64,000 bases of DNA from Hypericum androsaemum (lineage: Eukaryota > Streptophyta > Magnoliopsida > Malpighiales > Hypericaceae): positions 19,838,228-19,902,227 of the forward strand of contig OZ023184.1 in assembly GCA_963995505.1 (NCBI GenBank), in the 5' to 3' direction. Both the position numbers and the translations under genes were made by a program. Shown here one piece after another: positions 24,070 through 35,848 of the stretch; positions within the stretch are counted from its first letter, which is position 1, and each line of letters opens with the position of its first letter. The notes beneath the pieces were generated by a model. That model searched no databases, had not been told where the DNA came from, and worked only from the letters and a program-made list of their open reading frames with translations.

Positions 24070-26459
24070 CGGTGATTTGATACCATACCATTTCCCATTC
24101 GAAATCTCTTCTCCAATCAAGCGACCAAGCCTTTAATCCAACAACTGCAGTCTGCCACCAACGCTAGTTTCTGAGTGGAAAGCATGTAAAGTCTTCTGAA
24201 TTGCACTTTCAACAGGGAAGCATTAGTCCAATAATCTTCCCAGAAATAAGTACGAGTTCCATCTCCCAATTTTAACTCGACACCATCAACAAATTCCCCT
24301 TTAGATGAACTCCCTCTAAGGCCATTTTGCAAATCTTCTCCCAGTTACTACTATATCGTCCAATAGGAACATAAATTGAGGATGATTTCTTAAAAAAGTG
24401 AATTCCAGCCACAACCTGGATCCTCATTGCCACAACAGAAATTCCAAATCCATTTATACATAAGGGATTTATTCATAAGCATCAGGCTATCGAACCCCAA
24501 TCCACCCATATCCCTTGGCTTGCAAACATATTCCCATTTGATCATAGAGGCCTTTGCCACATCTACATCACCGGACCAAATGAAGCGCCTCATCCTTTTC
24601 TCATTCTTCTTACAAACGCCAATAGGAAGAGGGAACAAAGACATGAAATAAATGGGGAGGCACGAAAGGACTGAATTGATCAATGTTACCCGGCCACCAA
24701 AGGAAAGAAGATTCCCTTTCCAATTTCCCAACCTCCTATCGATCGCTTCCAGAACTGGTTTCCAACCAGATTTCTATTTCATGTTGTCCTTTAAAAAGGA
24801 AAGCCAATGTACTTTATAGGAAGTGAAGCATTAGGGCAGCCCCAACTATTAACCGCCTCCAAAATCTCAGAATTTTTGACATTTATGGGGATGATGGACG
24901 ACTTTGCAACATTAACACAAAGGTCAGAGATGACAGCATCAGTAAGTTGAGGTTCCGAAGGCTGCCCGTTGAGGACTTAGAGAAGAGAAGCGTGTCATCC
25001 ACGTATTGTAGGATATTTAACTTCAAATGGGTATTCAGGATCCTAATACTGTCAACCAGCCCGATCTCCGCAGCCTTGACAATGAGAACCCTAAGACCTT
25101 CTGCCGTAATAAGAAAAAGGAACGGGGAGAGAGGATCCCCTTGTCGAAGTCCCCGTTCCAATTTTAATAAATCAGTGGGAGAACCATTAACCAAAACTGA
25201 TGACCTTGCCTCCGAGATACAACCTCTTATCTACCTCCTTCGGTTTTTGCCAAAGCCCATAGAGACTTGCGTCTCTTCAAGATATTCCCAATTGACACTA
25301 TCAAAGACTTTTTTGAAGTTAATTTTGATCAAAATAGATTCCTTTTTCATCTTCTTGAGCCAATTAATCACCTCATTGGCAACCATTACACCCTCCGTGA
25401 TTTGACGCCCTTCTACGAAAGCTGATTGTTCCCAACTGATGATTTCATGAATGACCCGTTTAAGCCAAAGAGCCAAAAGCTTGGCGATTATCTTGTACAA
25501 AGAGCCAATCAGTGTGATAGGCCTGAATTTAGAAAGGGAGATAGTACCAGGGATCTTCGGTATCAAAGTAATAAAAGAGGAGGATGCTCCCACATGTAAC
25601 TTCCCAGATCGAAAGAAATCAATGACAAAATCCACAACTTCCTTGCCAATCACGTCCCAACATGAGCGGAAGAATCTAAAATTAAATCTGTCAGGCCCCG
25701 GAGCTTTATCGCCACTACAGCTCCACACCGAATCTCTTTTATTTCCTCCATCATCAGAAAAGCATCCAACAAATTTTTAGAATCAACCGACAACTTCTTA
25801 AAAAGAGAGTCAGGGATCCTTGGGCGATGCACCACAGGTTGATGAAATTGCTGCTTAAAAAAGTTAAAGATGCCATGGTTGATGTTCATAGGAATACAGG
25901 TCTTGGAATTCCCTAACCTGATGCATCCGATGTGGTTATTTGCGCGGTGATAGTTAGTCACAGCGTGGAAGAACTTTGTATTTCTATCACCACTCTTGCC
26001 CCAATTAACTCTTGATTTTTGCTTCCACATAGAGTTCAATTGAGATTGGCACGAAATCAAAGTCTTCTCACAGACCAATTTTTTGCTTGATTCCACCTCA
26101 GTGAGTGACGTAATCTCTTCCTTTCTATCCAGCCGAGCAATTTCCTCCTCAGCCATCCCATTCTTGCTTCAATTTTGCCGAAGTAAATCTTGTTCCAATA
26201 TTTTAGCTTTCCTTTCAGCAATCTCAGCTTGTGCACCAATTTATGAGGCCATAAGTGAAGTCATCTAATTCCATCCACCAACTCTTGAAAGTAGACATAA
26301 AAGAGGGGTCCAATAATCAGCAATTAAGGAAGCGAAAAGGTGTTGGACCCCAATTGTGAGTACCCAATTTTAGAATTAAAGGGTTATGCCTTTAGGAAGG
26401 GCCCATTGGGAACCATTAGAGTGGTTGGTTAGCCAATCTGGGCTGACCAAAATACGATC
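24070..26459 (-). pseudogene. LINE reverse transcriptase region, broken
   Basis: In several minus-strand frames the segment encodes, in order, the pre-RT linker (VHKLRLLKGKLKYWNKIYFG), SGDRNTKFFHAV, the RT palm with DKAPGPDRFNF, GLRQGDPLSPFLFLI and the catalytic LQYVDDTLLF, then the thumb (GGRVTLINSVLSCLPIY) and WEYVCKPRDMGGLGF. The active-site motif is YVDD (usual FADD in LINEs). Frameshifts separate the blocks, so no single protein can be made. Confidence 0.85.
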
Positions 26460-26726
26460 TGTTAGGATTTGTCTCAAATTCTAAATAAATTAGTACTCTA
26501 TTCCTATTTAGAGTAGGGTTATAATCTCCTATATATATTGGCCTATGCCTAGGTCTTGTGTGTGTAGTCGAGAGTTGTGAGGTAGAGAGAACCCTCACGG
26601 AGGCCTTGTAACATGTTTGACTCGCATAGTGGACGACTCTCCTTTGCCCGTGGTTTTCTCCCCGACTTGGGATTTCCACGTAATTCTCGTGTCTCGTATT
26701 TCTCATTTCGATCTTATTTCTCTACA
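26460..26726 (+). repeat. 5' LTR of the Copia element
   Basis: Begins TGTTAGGATTTG and ends TTTCTCTACA, followed two bases later by the primer-binding site. The last 127 bp match 31067-31192. Confidence 0.9.
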
Positions 26727-26728
26727 AT

Positions 26729-26740
26729 TGGTATCAGAGC
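26729..26740 (+). other. Primer-binding site, initiator-Met tRNA
   Basis: TGGTATCAGAGC is the exact complement of the 3' end of plant initiator-methionine tRNA, as used by most Copia elements. Confidence 0.92.
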
Positions 26741-27392
26741 CAGATTGAGACTCGAGTATTCGACACACACACACACAAAAATTTGAGAGGAGGCAGATTA
26801 GCGAATTGAGAAAAAGGGGTGAATCAGGAGGAAATTGAAGGAGAGGGTTTTGGAAGCAACCGTCGCCGCTCAAACCCAAACCAGTCCCGACCATTGCCCA
26901 GAGTCTCGGCCACCGCCCGCTTGTCCGCCCTGCTAAGACCATCCTCGCATCTTCGTCATCGTGCTTTAGAGATCGTCATCGCTCTGTGGTTGATTGCTGG
27001 TCTATTTCTGAGATGACACCGTCGTCATCTGGAGAAGGCCGTGCAGCGTCACCGTATTGTGCCTGGAGGAGACTCGTCTGGTTCTTGTCACCAAGAACTA
27101 ACCCCCTCGCCGTCGTCGTTGGCCGTTCGGGGAGAAGAGAGATAGATTGTTTGTGAGAAATATCGATGCCGCCGCCGTTTGTCGTGGCCACCTGCTCATC
27201 GCCGACCGAGGCTGAACCCGTGGCCGTTGAGCCCACTCGTGAGCCACCTACTGTGGTGGTCCCGCTGCCTATCGCCGCGGCCTCTGTTCGAGTTGACTTT
27301 TATTTTTTGGTCAACTATGTTGGCTGAGTTATTTTTTTCCTGTTGACTAAAAGTCAACTATTTGGGCTGATTTTGGATTGAGGAGTTTCAGG

Positions 27393-30300
27393 ATGACTTC
27401 GATGAAGTACGAGATTTCTCAGTTGACGAGAAAAACTAATTTTTCCTTGTGGCAGGTGAAGATGCGCGCTATTCTGATACATTTAGAGCTAGATGAGATT
27501 TTACTTGAGGAGAAGTTGATGCCTTCAAGTTGGGATGCTGCGATAAAGGTGTCAAAGAACTGTAAGGTTGTGAGTCAGATCTAGTTGCATCTGTCAGATG
27601 ATATTTTGCGGGATGTGTTGAAGGAGACAACAGCTTCCTCATTATAGGCAAAGCTTGAAAAGTTGTGCATGCCCAAGAGTTTGACCAACAAACTGTGCTT
27701 GAACCAACGACTGTTTTCTATCTGGATGCAAGAAGATAAGTCTGCTCACGACCATCTTAATGAATTTAAGGATATAGTGGCTGAGCTTAGAACTCTGGAT
27801 GTGAAGTATGATGATGAAGATCTTGCTTTATTGTTATTGTACTCGTTGCCTACTTCTTATCAGCAATTCAGAGATACTTTGTTGTTCAGCCATGATACTC
27901 TGATTGGGATAATGTTCATGATTCTCTCTTGGAGAAAGAGAGTATTAATAAGCACACTGTTAGTTCCTCTGAAAATAGCCAAGGGACTGGTTTGGTCGTG
28001 AGAGGGAGGTCTGAGGAGAGGAATGCTAAGTCTGATTCGAGAAAGAAGAACAGAAGCAAATCAAGGTCAAGGCATAAGGATAAGACTTGTTTCAACTTTC
28101 ATAAGGTTGGACATATTAAATAGTTATGTCCGGAGTTGAAGAACAAGAAGAAGGGCAAAAAGTCCAGTGCTCTGAAAGGAGAAAGTTCTGATAGCGGCAG
28201 TGCTAGTGTTGCCATCACCACTCAGAAAGAAGAATCTGATGGAGACCATTTGTCTGTGATTGATGGAAAGTCTAAAGTTGATGCTGCTTGGGTCCTTGAT
28301 TCTGCTTGTACGTTTCATATGTGTCCCATCCATGACTAGTTTTCAACATAAGAACGTGCGGAGGGTAATGTTCTCATGGAAAATAATTTTATCTGCAAGG
28401 TTGTTGCTATTGGCACAGTGAAGATCAAGATGCATGATGGTGTCATTCGAAACTTGACGAATGTGAGGCATATCCCTGATTTGAAGCGGAACTTGATTTC
28501 GCTGAGTACTCTTGATACATTGGGGTACAAGTACACCGGAGAAGGTGGAGTTCTTCGTGTGAGTAAGAACTCATTTGAGCATATGAAGGCCAAAAAGGAG
28601 CTTGGGAATCTGTATATTTTGTAGGGTTCTACAGTTACAGGGACTGCTACTACTGTATCTGGCTCGTTGACAGATTCTGAGAATACCTCGTTGTGGCATA
28701 TGCGACTTGATCACATGAGCAAGAAAGGCATGACCGAGCTAAATAGGAGAGGATTATTATGTGGACAGGGTATCGGAAAGCTAAAATTTTGTGAGCACTG
28801 TATGTTTGGCAAGCAGAAGAAAGTCAGTTTTCAGAAAGGTGTGCACACTACAAAGAAAAAACTTGACTATGTTCATTCTGATCTTTGGGGACCATCTTAA
28901 GTTGCATCAAAGAATGGTTCCAAGTATATGCTGACTATCATTGATGATTATTCGAGGAAGGTGTGGACGTTCTTCTTGAAGAGCAAGGATCATGTCTTTG
29001 TCACTTTCAAGCAGTGGAAGACTATGATTGAGAAGCAGACTGGGAGAGATGTCAAGCATCTCCACACAGACAATGGATTGGAGTTTTGCTCTAGTTAATT
29101 TGATGAGTTGTACAAGAATGAGGGTATTGTCAGGCATAAGACAATCTCCGGTACACCTCAACAGAATAGAGTCGCTAAAAAAATGAACAGAACTTTGTTG
29201 GACAAAGTTCATTGTATGCTGTCAAATGTTGGTTTGCCTAAGTCATTTTGGGCTGAAGCTGCTTCCACTACCTGTCACCTTGTCAATCGTTCACCTCATG
29301 CATCACTTGATGGCAAGGTACCTGAAGAATTATGGTCTGGAATATCATAGCCAAGGAAGATATATTTTACAGATCTTGGCTCTAACTTACCACAATTTGT
29401 GGTGTCCTGAGCTGTCTAAGGTCTTGTTGAGTAGGAATATTATTTTCAAAGAGACAGACATGCTGAATAAGAGGGAGGATGTTTCTTCACCTGGTTTTTT
29501 CAGTGCTCCAAGTGTGGACTTGCAAAAGTCAAAAGTACAGGTGGAGTTTGATGCTGATCCAGAAGTGAGTTCCTTCCGTGATGTTGATTGCCATGATCCT
29601 ACTCATGGTGGATTATCTGATGAAGCTGAGAATGTTGGCACAGTTGAGAGGGAGCCAATATATTCTATTACTAGAGACAGGCCCAAAAGAATTATTAGGC
29701 CTCCACAGAAGTTGGGTGAGGCTGATATTGTTGTTTTTGCCTTAAATGTGGCAAAAGAAGTTAATAGCTGTGAAGATCCGTCTAGTTACTCAGATGTTGT
29801 GTCGAAAAACTCTGCTAGATGGTTGGTTGCTATGGAGGAAGAGATGGAATCTCTTCACAAGAACAAGACTTGGGAGATTACTAAGCTGCCTAAGGATAAG
29901 AAGGTTGTCAGTTGCAAGTGGGTATTCAAGAAGAAGGATGGTATACCTGGAGTTGAAGAGCCTAGATACAAGGCTAGGCTAGTGGCTAGAGGATATAGTC
30001 AGATTTCTGGTGTGGACTTTAATGAGGTATTTTCACCAGTTGTGAAGCATACCTCGATTCGTTCTCTTCTTGGTATTGTCGCTATGCAGGATTTGGAGCT
30101 TGAACAGCTTGATGCAAAGACAGCTTTCTTGAATGGAGAGCTTGAGGAGCAAATTTATATGGCACAGCCTTAGAGTTTTCATGTTGAAGGCAAAGAAGAC
30201 CATGTGTACTTGTTGAAGAATTGTATGGCCTTAAGCAGTCTCCGAGGCAGTGGTATAAAAGGTTTGACTCCTTTATAATTTCTCATGATTATGAGAGGAG

Positions 30301-31056
30301 CAAGTATGATAGTTGTGTTTACCTAAAAAGGCTACGCGACGGTTCCCAAGTGTATTTGCTCCTGTATGTGGATGACATATTAATTGCTGCAAGTGACAAA
30401 GGAGAGGTGGGGAAGCTCAAAGCTCTGTTGAGTAGCGAGTTTGAGATGAAAGATTTGGGTCCTACTTAGAAGATTCTTGGTATAGAGATTGCCAGAGATA
30501 GAGGAGCGAGGAAATTATTTCTGAGTCAGGAGAGTTACATTGAAAAGATACTTAACAGGTTTTATGTGACTGGTAATTCTGTGAGTACTCCTCTTGGTAC
30601 ACATTTTCGGCTTTCGTCTGCTTTATCTCCACAGTCCAGTGTTGTTGGTGTTCCATACTCCAGTGTTGTTGGTTCTCTGATGTATGCTATGGTTTGCACA
30701 CGCCCGGATTTGGCCTATGCTATGAGTATTGTTAGCAGGTTTATGGTAAATCTTGGAGAAGGTCATTGGAGAGCAGTGGAGTGGATTATGAGGTACTTGA
30801 GGGGTACCAAGGGCGTGTGTCTACAGTTTGGACACACCAGTGATGGAGTTGTTAGTTTCGTGGATTCAGATTATGCTTGAGATCTTGATAAGTTCAGGTC
30901 CTTGTCTGAATATGTCTTCACTCTTGGAGGATGTGCTATCAGTTGGAGAGCTTGTCTACAGGCCACAGTGGCGTTCTCTACTACTGAGGTGGAGTACATG
31001 GCTATAACTGAAGGTGTGAAGGAGGCTATCTGGTTGAAAGGTTTTTTCAGTGGCTA
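27393..31056 (+). pseudogene. Copia gag-pol polyprotein, many stops and shifts
   Basis: Domains appear in Copia order. Gag starts at 27393 (ISQLTRKTNFSLWQVKMRAI); the zinc knuckle at 28088 reads CFNFHKVGHIK, with one Cys lost. Protease at 28290 reads WVLDSACTFHMCP, Ala replacing the usual Gly after Asp-Ser. Then come the pre-integrase motif (LWHMRLDHMSKKGM, 28692), the integrase core (28860-29340), reverse transcriptase (ARLVARGYSQISGVDF; LLLYVDDILIA at 30360) and RNase H to 31050. In-frame stops occur for example at 27582, 28122, 28337, 29097 and 30172. It is similar to the Tnt1/Tork group by eye. No active protein is possible. Confidence 0.9.
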
Positions 31057-31066
31057 TAAGTTCAGG

Positions 31067-31192
31067 TCCTTGTAACCTGTTTGACTCGCATAGTGGACGA
31101 CTCTCCTTTGCCCGTGGCTTTCTCTCCGTCTTGAGATTTCCACGTAATTCTCGTGTGTCTCGTATTTCTCGTTTCGATCTTATTTCTTTACA
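31067..31192 (+). repeat. Truncated 3' LTR of the Copia element
   Basis: It matches the last part of the 5' LTR and ends TTTCTTTACA at the CGATC duplication. The first half is gone; the junction carries an 18-base copy of upstream RNase H sequence. Confidence 0.88.
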
Positions 31193-31197
31193 CGATC

Positions 31198-32028
31198 GAT
31201 GCGGCTAGCAACCCCTCTCATATCATACGCCAAGTGAAATGATAAGAATTTTTCCCCCTCAAAAACAAGAATCCCCAAACAGTCTTTTTTGGTTCACCAA
31301 CTCAAACTTGCCAAAAACCCTACGAGACTCATCCGCTTCATCTTCCCCAACTAAAATGAGTCTCAGTGATCCTGATGTTATGGCTAATGCCATTGACCTT
31401 GATAAGCAAAGATGCATCCAGCTTTTCCAATTGATTCGTTGAAATCAAGGCGAGGGCAGCGTCCAAGCGCCTTTTGTTGGAGGTCCTCTCATGGAGAGTG
31501 ATCAACTTACCTAGCGGAGCTAGGAACCACTCGATGAACTCAAAAGTCCAGACATTAAGGGGAATTCCATGTAATTTTAAGCCAAGTGCACCTATTATCA
31601 ACAACAAAATCTGGACTCCAAAGCTCAAAACTTTTGAATAAAGGAGGAGCAAGTTTAGGCATCCAACTCATCAGTAGAACCAAAAGTAATAAGAATAACA
31701 TCACCTCCTAGGATTCAAACGTTGAAGTTCGGAACACCGTCATGAAGATGATTTTGGTGGATGCACCGAAGTTGTTTCTCATCATGCAGCCTGGCCACCG
31801 CACTCCTCTTGAGCCAAACCTCGCCCGCCTCTTCCGGGGCCACGGACCTTGCCATCTTTCTCCAGGATCTTCTTTTGAGAAACCGGTAGGACCTTGCCAC
31901 GAACCATATCAGCGAAGGAATCTCCTTTTCTTACCCAAGCTTCTGACTCCTTCTCCTTAATAGAAATCACCTACCTCCTCACCACCTGCTCCTTACGAGA
32001 GAGAGAGTTGAGTCGAGAGTTGTTTTTC
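31198..32028 (-). pseudogene. LINE ORF1 remnant
   Basis: The minus strand encodes, in pieces, KESEAWVRKGDSFADMVRGK (near 31950), then LKLHGIPLNVWTFEFIEWFL, then ERTSNKRRLDAALALIS and LIKVNGISHNIRITE (31560-31350). This is the mid-domain of plant LINE ORF1 proteins. Shifts separate the pieces. It is the 5' part of the 20693-32042 LINE. Confidence 0.75.
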
Positions 32029-32042
32029 TTATATATTATGTG

Positions 32043-33559
32043 ATAATGTCTTTGCTATTTCCTTTTACAAAACAAACCCAAAACATTTTGGCTTCGTTTT
32101 ATCGAAATGGGAGAAAAAGTGCCATGTATTTAGAGGACTTTTCTGACTCTAAATTGTAATGTTCAGATATCACATAGATTCGTCGAAATATTCTTTTGTC
32201 CATAAAAAACAAGTTTCTGGCCCATAAAAAATTCTTAGATAAAATGGGCTTCCTTTATGACGGGCTTTTAATTTACTTGGGTATAAATCATATCTGGGCC
32301 GCATTACTTTATCAGGCAAAACTTATCTTGGGCTCAGTAAGAATGATGCCATTTCTACTAACCTTATAATATATTATATTTTCAAAAAAAGAGTATACTT
32401 ATTATATGGTGCAATGCAATATTGTGGTCCTTTATATAGTATTCATTACGAATTATTTAATATTATTATTTCCCATGATGATACAGAAAATGAGGAGGAA
32501 CTTATTAAAAAAATGGAAAATGAGGAGGACGAGCGAAGGAGAAAGAATTGCCGCATTTATGAAGTGCAAGTCCAAAAACATTGTAACAGGAACAATTCTA
32601 TGATGGTCTCTCCAAAAATATAACATTGTATATTTTAATTGTTAGGATTTCGTCATTTTTTAATTTACGGTATAGTTTACAAGATTATTTTTTCCATAAT
32701 TTTTATTTAAAATCAGTTGATCAAATTTTATGGAAAAATCGTTACAAAATTACTCGAAATGATGTGGTGGGCCCAATCTAACGAGATCAGCGATAACCCG
32801 TGCAATTGGGTATGGATAAGTAATGATGGATCACGAATCTGTTACTGGGTTGAGCCTGAATCACTGCAGCAAATAACCTGCCCTCTAATTAATCATCATT
32901 AATTGCGAGAACATGGGTTTCTCTGATTTTACTTTGACAGAAAAATATATATATTTGGATGGTCCCCGGGTATTAATTCCATATACATAATTAAACTTTA
33001 CGATAAAGGCCCTCCGGTAGTTTCCTTTAAATTTAGGAGAACTTAGGTTCGCACATTTTCATTTAAGAAAGATTCTATCTTCTCGTATTTGAATTAGTCG
33101 GCTCATTAGGTGTTCAGATATTAGGCAGTATTATTAAGTACACATTAACCCGCATGTGATTATATAATAACACTTATATTTAAACTTTATGCAGCGTGAA
33201 GACAACTTTATTTAGTTAGGTGATTTGATACACAATATTGTTGCTAAGCGTAGAAGCGTAACTACAGCATACTTTCTGTGTCTATCAGCGAGTGTGTCGC
33301 TAATATTCAAAATTTTGTTTGTTGAAGAGCAAAAGTAAACTAAAATTTCTTTTTTCCGAAGGTATATTAATTAATTAATTGTTCATGCGACATAATTAAG
33401 TGAAGTACAATTAAGGAACTCAACCAACATCCAACACCGATTATTAGGCAGAAAAGCCTGCTTGCCTTGCAAGGCTCAGGATTATCAGACAAAATATATT
33501 TATCTGGTTCGAAACTCATGGATTATTGCAACTAAGAAAACATGAACCAGATTAGCTAT
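32043..33559. other. Intergenic DNA, no gene seen
   Basis: A dispersed repeat word lies at 33080-33100 (TTTGAATTAGTCGGCTCATTAGG). Short frames near 32400-32900 have no recognisable motif. Confidence 0.5.
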
Positions 33560-33708
33560 TTTTGCGTGCGGAGATTAAGAAAATAACTAGGCGTTCTTTT
33601 TCTTATTCCGATTTTTCACACTCTGGTGTGTTTTTTGGACATTCCGATATAATTACTCTTGTAATTACTTTTTAGTTGATTCAATACATTTTACTTATAA
33701 AAAAATTC
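33560..33708 (+). mobile_element. Probable LINE 3' tail
   Basis: A T/G-rich stretch (GGTGTGTTTTTTGG, then GATTCAATACATTTTACTTAT) ends in seven A at about 33702-33708. It resembles plant LINE 3' ends, including the one near 15300. No target duplication was found. Confidence 0.5.
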
Positions 33709-33907
33709 TTCCCGTAAGAACTTTTGACAATAATTGTCGGGATGGCATTGTATTACAATTAAGGCCGATGTCTCATTAGGTTTAGGTCTTATTCATATAA
33801 CCGGTAATTATAACTCGATTATACTAAATAGAAAACAATTTATACATACTCAAATTTAGACATTAGAATACCAAAAAAACCAAGGTCAGGAGGCTGAAAC
33901 AATGCAT

Positions 33908-34036
33908 AACAAAAATCGATAAGGAGTGTAATATTTAGCCTAGCAGTATAAGAAGTATACTATTTCTAAAAAATTCAGGGTTCAAACTCTGGTGTGGTGT
34001 AAAAAATTTACTTTAAAAAAAACAAAAATCGACAAG
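33908..34036 (+). mobile_element. tRNA-derived SINE with 16-bp target duplication
   Basis: AACAAAAATCGATAAG at 33908-33923 is repeated at 34021-34036 with one mismatch. The 97 bp between contain an A-box-like TAGCAGTATAAG, a B-box-like GGGTTCAAACTCTGG and an A-rich end. This is the structure of a short Pol III SINE. Confidence 0.8.
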
Positions 34037-34415
34037 CATGTTGGTGTTGTTTTCGATAGATCTTGAGTTTAAGTATTTGAATTTGTTTGAGTCAAATCTG
34101 TATTAGTTAATACATTAGTTAATACAAATGTAGAACGTGTACAGAAAGAAGAATAAAGGACTTGCATGTGTTGATTCGTTAACTCCGTCTTCTGTTACAT
34201 CGATCTCCATCGCTACCACCAATTAGCAATTAGCCAAACTAATCACCGACATTAATTCGCCAACATCCTCGCGACAAGATAAAAAAAGAACACGAAACGA
34301 ATCCTACTGAAACCCTAACCAAGAAGACAATCAACGACAAAGCAAAGGAATTAAGTCACTAACAACCACCGAATCCTCAACCCTAGTAATAGCCCAGATT
34401 AAACAAAAAAAATCA

Positions 34416-35150
34416 TCAAGACGAAGAAGGAGACGAGAGAGAACCAAACACCTTCGTCTCCACGGCAAGCTGCTCTTCTTTGATATTTCCGAAAATGCCC
34501 TTGTTAATGTCCTTGCGGTGCTTGTTATTGTGCATCCACACCTTGAAGACGTTCCTCCTCACCCCGACCTCGGCGCAGAACTCCTCCACGAGCTTCTCCT
34601 CGGCGGGGCCCCTCGCCATCCGCCACCCGAGCCTCTCCGCGAAGCCTAGCATCCTCGCCTTCTGCTCCTGAGTGAACTTGGTCCGCGCCCGCTTCGGCCC
34701 GCTGTAGGGGGCGGCGGCGGCGGACGGGGGGAAGGCGGCGTAGTAAGGGGTCGGGGAGGAGATGGTGGTGGTGGTGGGGGAGTTGGGGCCGGAGGAGGAG
34801 TTTGGGCTCCCGGCGGCCCAGAGGAGGAGCGGCGGTTGGGCTTGGCGGTGGAAGTTGCGATGGCATCCGCAGGCGGCGCATCTTAGCGAGGAGGGGTCGC
34901 GGGGGGAGGCGACGGGGGAGGGCATAAACTCGCCGCAGCCGTCGAGGGCGAGGCCGCCCAGCTTGGCGGCGTGGTTCTTGAGGCACTCCTTGTAGGAAAC
35001 TGCGGCGTTTAGGGGGCGGCGGTTGGTGGTTGATAGGGATAAGGCCTTGGAGAGGTGGGTCTGGAGGAGTGGAGGGGCATTTTCGGTAGTGTCTGTGTCG
35101 GATTCTGGCGACATTGGTTTGGGCAAGTGCAAGTCCAACTCCAACTCCAT
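34416..35150 (-). CDS. Zinc finger-homeodomain (ZF-HD) transcription factor
   Basis: One uninterrupted 244-codon frame. Residues 53-102 form the ZF-HD dimerisation domain, with [23 protein letters not shown] and [11 protein letters not shown]. Residues 153-213 form the homeodomain ([15 protein letters not shown], then [10 protein letters not shown], then [14 protein letters not shown]). Between them is a Pro/Ser/Ala/Thr-rich linker. Genes of this family are typically intronless, as here. The family binds an ATTA core as dimers in the nucleus and acts in flower and shoot development. The coding region is strikingly GC- and CpG-rich against AT-rich flanks. Which ZHD number it corresponds to is unclear. 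The first ATG in frame is used. Confidence 0.93.
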   Translation of the reverse strand: MELELDLHLPKPMSPESDTDTTENAPPLLQTHLSKALSLSTTNRRPLNAAVSYKECLKNHAAKLGGLALDGCGEFMPSPVASPRDPSSLRCAACGCHRNFHRQAQPPLLLWAAGSPNSSSGPNSPTTTTISSPTPYYAAFPPSAAAAPYSGPKRARTKFTQEQKARMLGFAERLGWRMARGPAEEKLVEEFCAEVGVRRNVFKVWMHNNKHRKDINKGIFGNIKEEQLAVETKVFGSLSSPSSS

Positions 35151-35310
35151 TCTTGGGTCTCTCTTTTTCTTCTCTCTTTGTCTTAATAAACTTTGGTAAG
35201 AGATATAGCTAGGTGTTGTCTTGGAGGGAATTGGATGTGTTTTGTTTTGTTTTGTTTTGAGATGGGGATTTTAGGGGGTGGTGGGGAATGGGATCTGAGA
35301 CGGGGGTGGA

Positions 35311-35320
35311 TAAATTTATA
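35311..35320 (-). promoter_or_regulatory. Likely TATA box of the ZF-HD gene
   Basis: The minus strand reads TATAAATTTA about 160 bp upstream of the start codon, which gives a plausible 5' leader of roughly 130 bases. Confidence 0.55.
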
Positions 35321-35848
35321 AGCCCGTTTATTTACATTGGATCATTGAGATCAGAATCAGGTCGTGCTCTAAACTAGCATGACATTGTTTTGTTTATATC
35401 AATTCGTATCGGTATCCTAATAATAATATATTGACGAATTTTGTCTTTTTTAAAAAAATTTACCAGACTAAAATTTAAATTACTTGGTGAAGTAATGTCC
35501 GTATAACATATTTATTAAAAAAATTATGAGTCAAACTAAATCACAAGGACAACAAGAAAACAACTTAATGCTAAAATAATTATTCACTAGACTATATGTG
35601 CTCGTAGTAAAGCCTAGATGCAAGAAAAAGACAACTTTTACACATTATTTGATATTTAAGTGTTTAATAAACCGGTTAAATTAAACCACGAAAACGATAC
35701 AGACTAGATTTTAATACAATCATATTTTTACTGTAAAAACTGTAAATATCTAGTTAAATTAAAAATAACATCTACATCAAATATGTCCCGGTTGCGTAGA
35801 TGGGGCATGGGAAAGCTAATTAGAAAACTCATTAAAGTACTCAAGCTA
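35321..35848. other. Intergenic DNA upstream of the ZF-HD gene
   Basis: AT-rich with no further gene or element recognised. Confidence 0.5.

Larger units (their letters stand above)
26460..31192 (+). mobile_element. Decayed Copia retrotransposon with half-deleted 3' LTR
   Basis: A 267-bp 5' LTR (26460-26726), a perfect primer-binding site and a full set of gag-pol domains in Copia order are present. CGATC flanks it at 26455-26459 and 31193-31197. Only the last 126 bp of the 3' LTR remain (31067-31192). It sits in the endonuclease region of the minus-strand LINE, whose reading SRIDRILVSPDW is restored when the element and one CGATC are removed. Confidence 0.92.
20693..32042 (-). mobile_element. 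Minus-strand LINE with perfect 14-bp target duplication, carrying nested insertions
   Basis: TTATATATTATGTG occurs at 20693-20706 and 32029-32042. On the minus strand the element starts at 32028, carries ORF1 sequence (31970-31340), a little endonuclease C terminus around 31215 and 26450 (SRIDRILVSPDW across the Copia insertion), and the reverse transcriptase (26250-24390). The zf-RVT region (23340-23131) and a 3' end with an A tail at 20707-20713 follow. Most of the endonuclease is missing. Removing the two Copia insertions leaves about 4.6 kb. Frames are broken by shifts and stops, so it is inactive. Confidence 0.88.

Noticed and set aside
23857..24120. Two alternative minus-strand frames with Arg/Pro-rich sequence
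   Set aside because: They are other frames of the REVEILLE fragment; only one frame gives the MYB sequence.
34525..34986. 153-codon Arg-rich minus-strand frame within the ZF-HD gene
   Set aside because: Out-of-frame reading of the GC-rich coding sequence.
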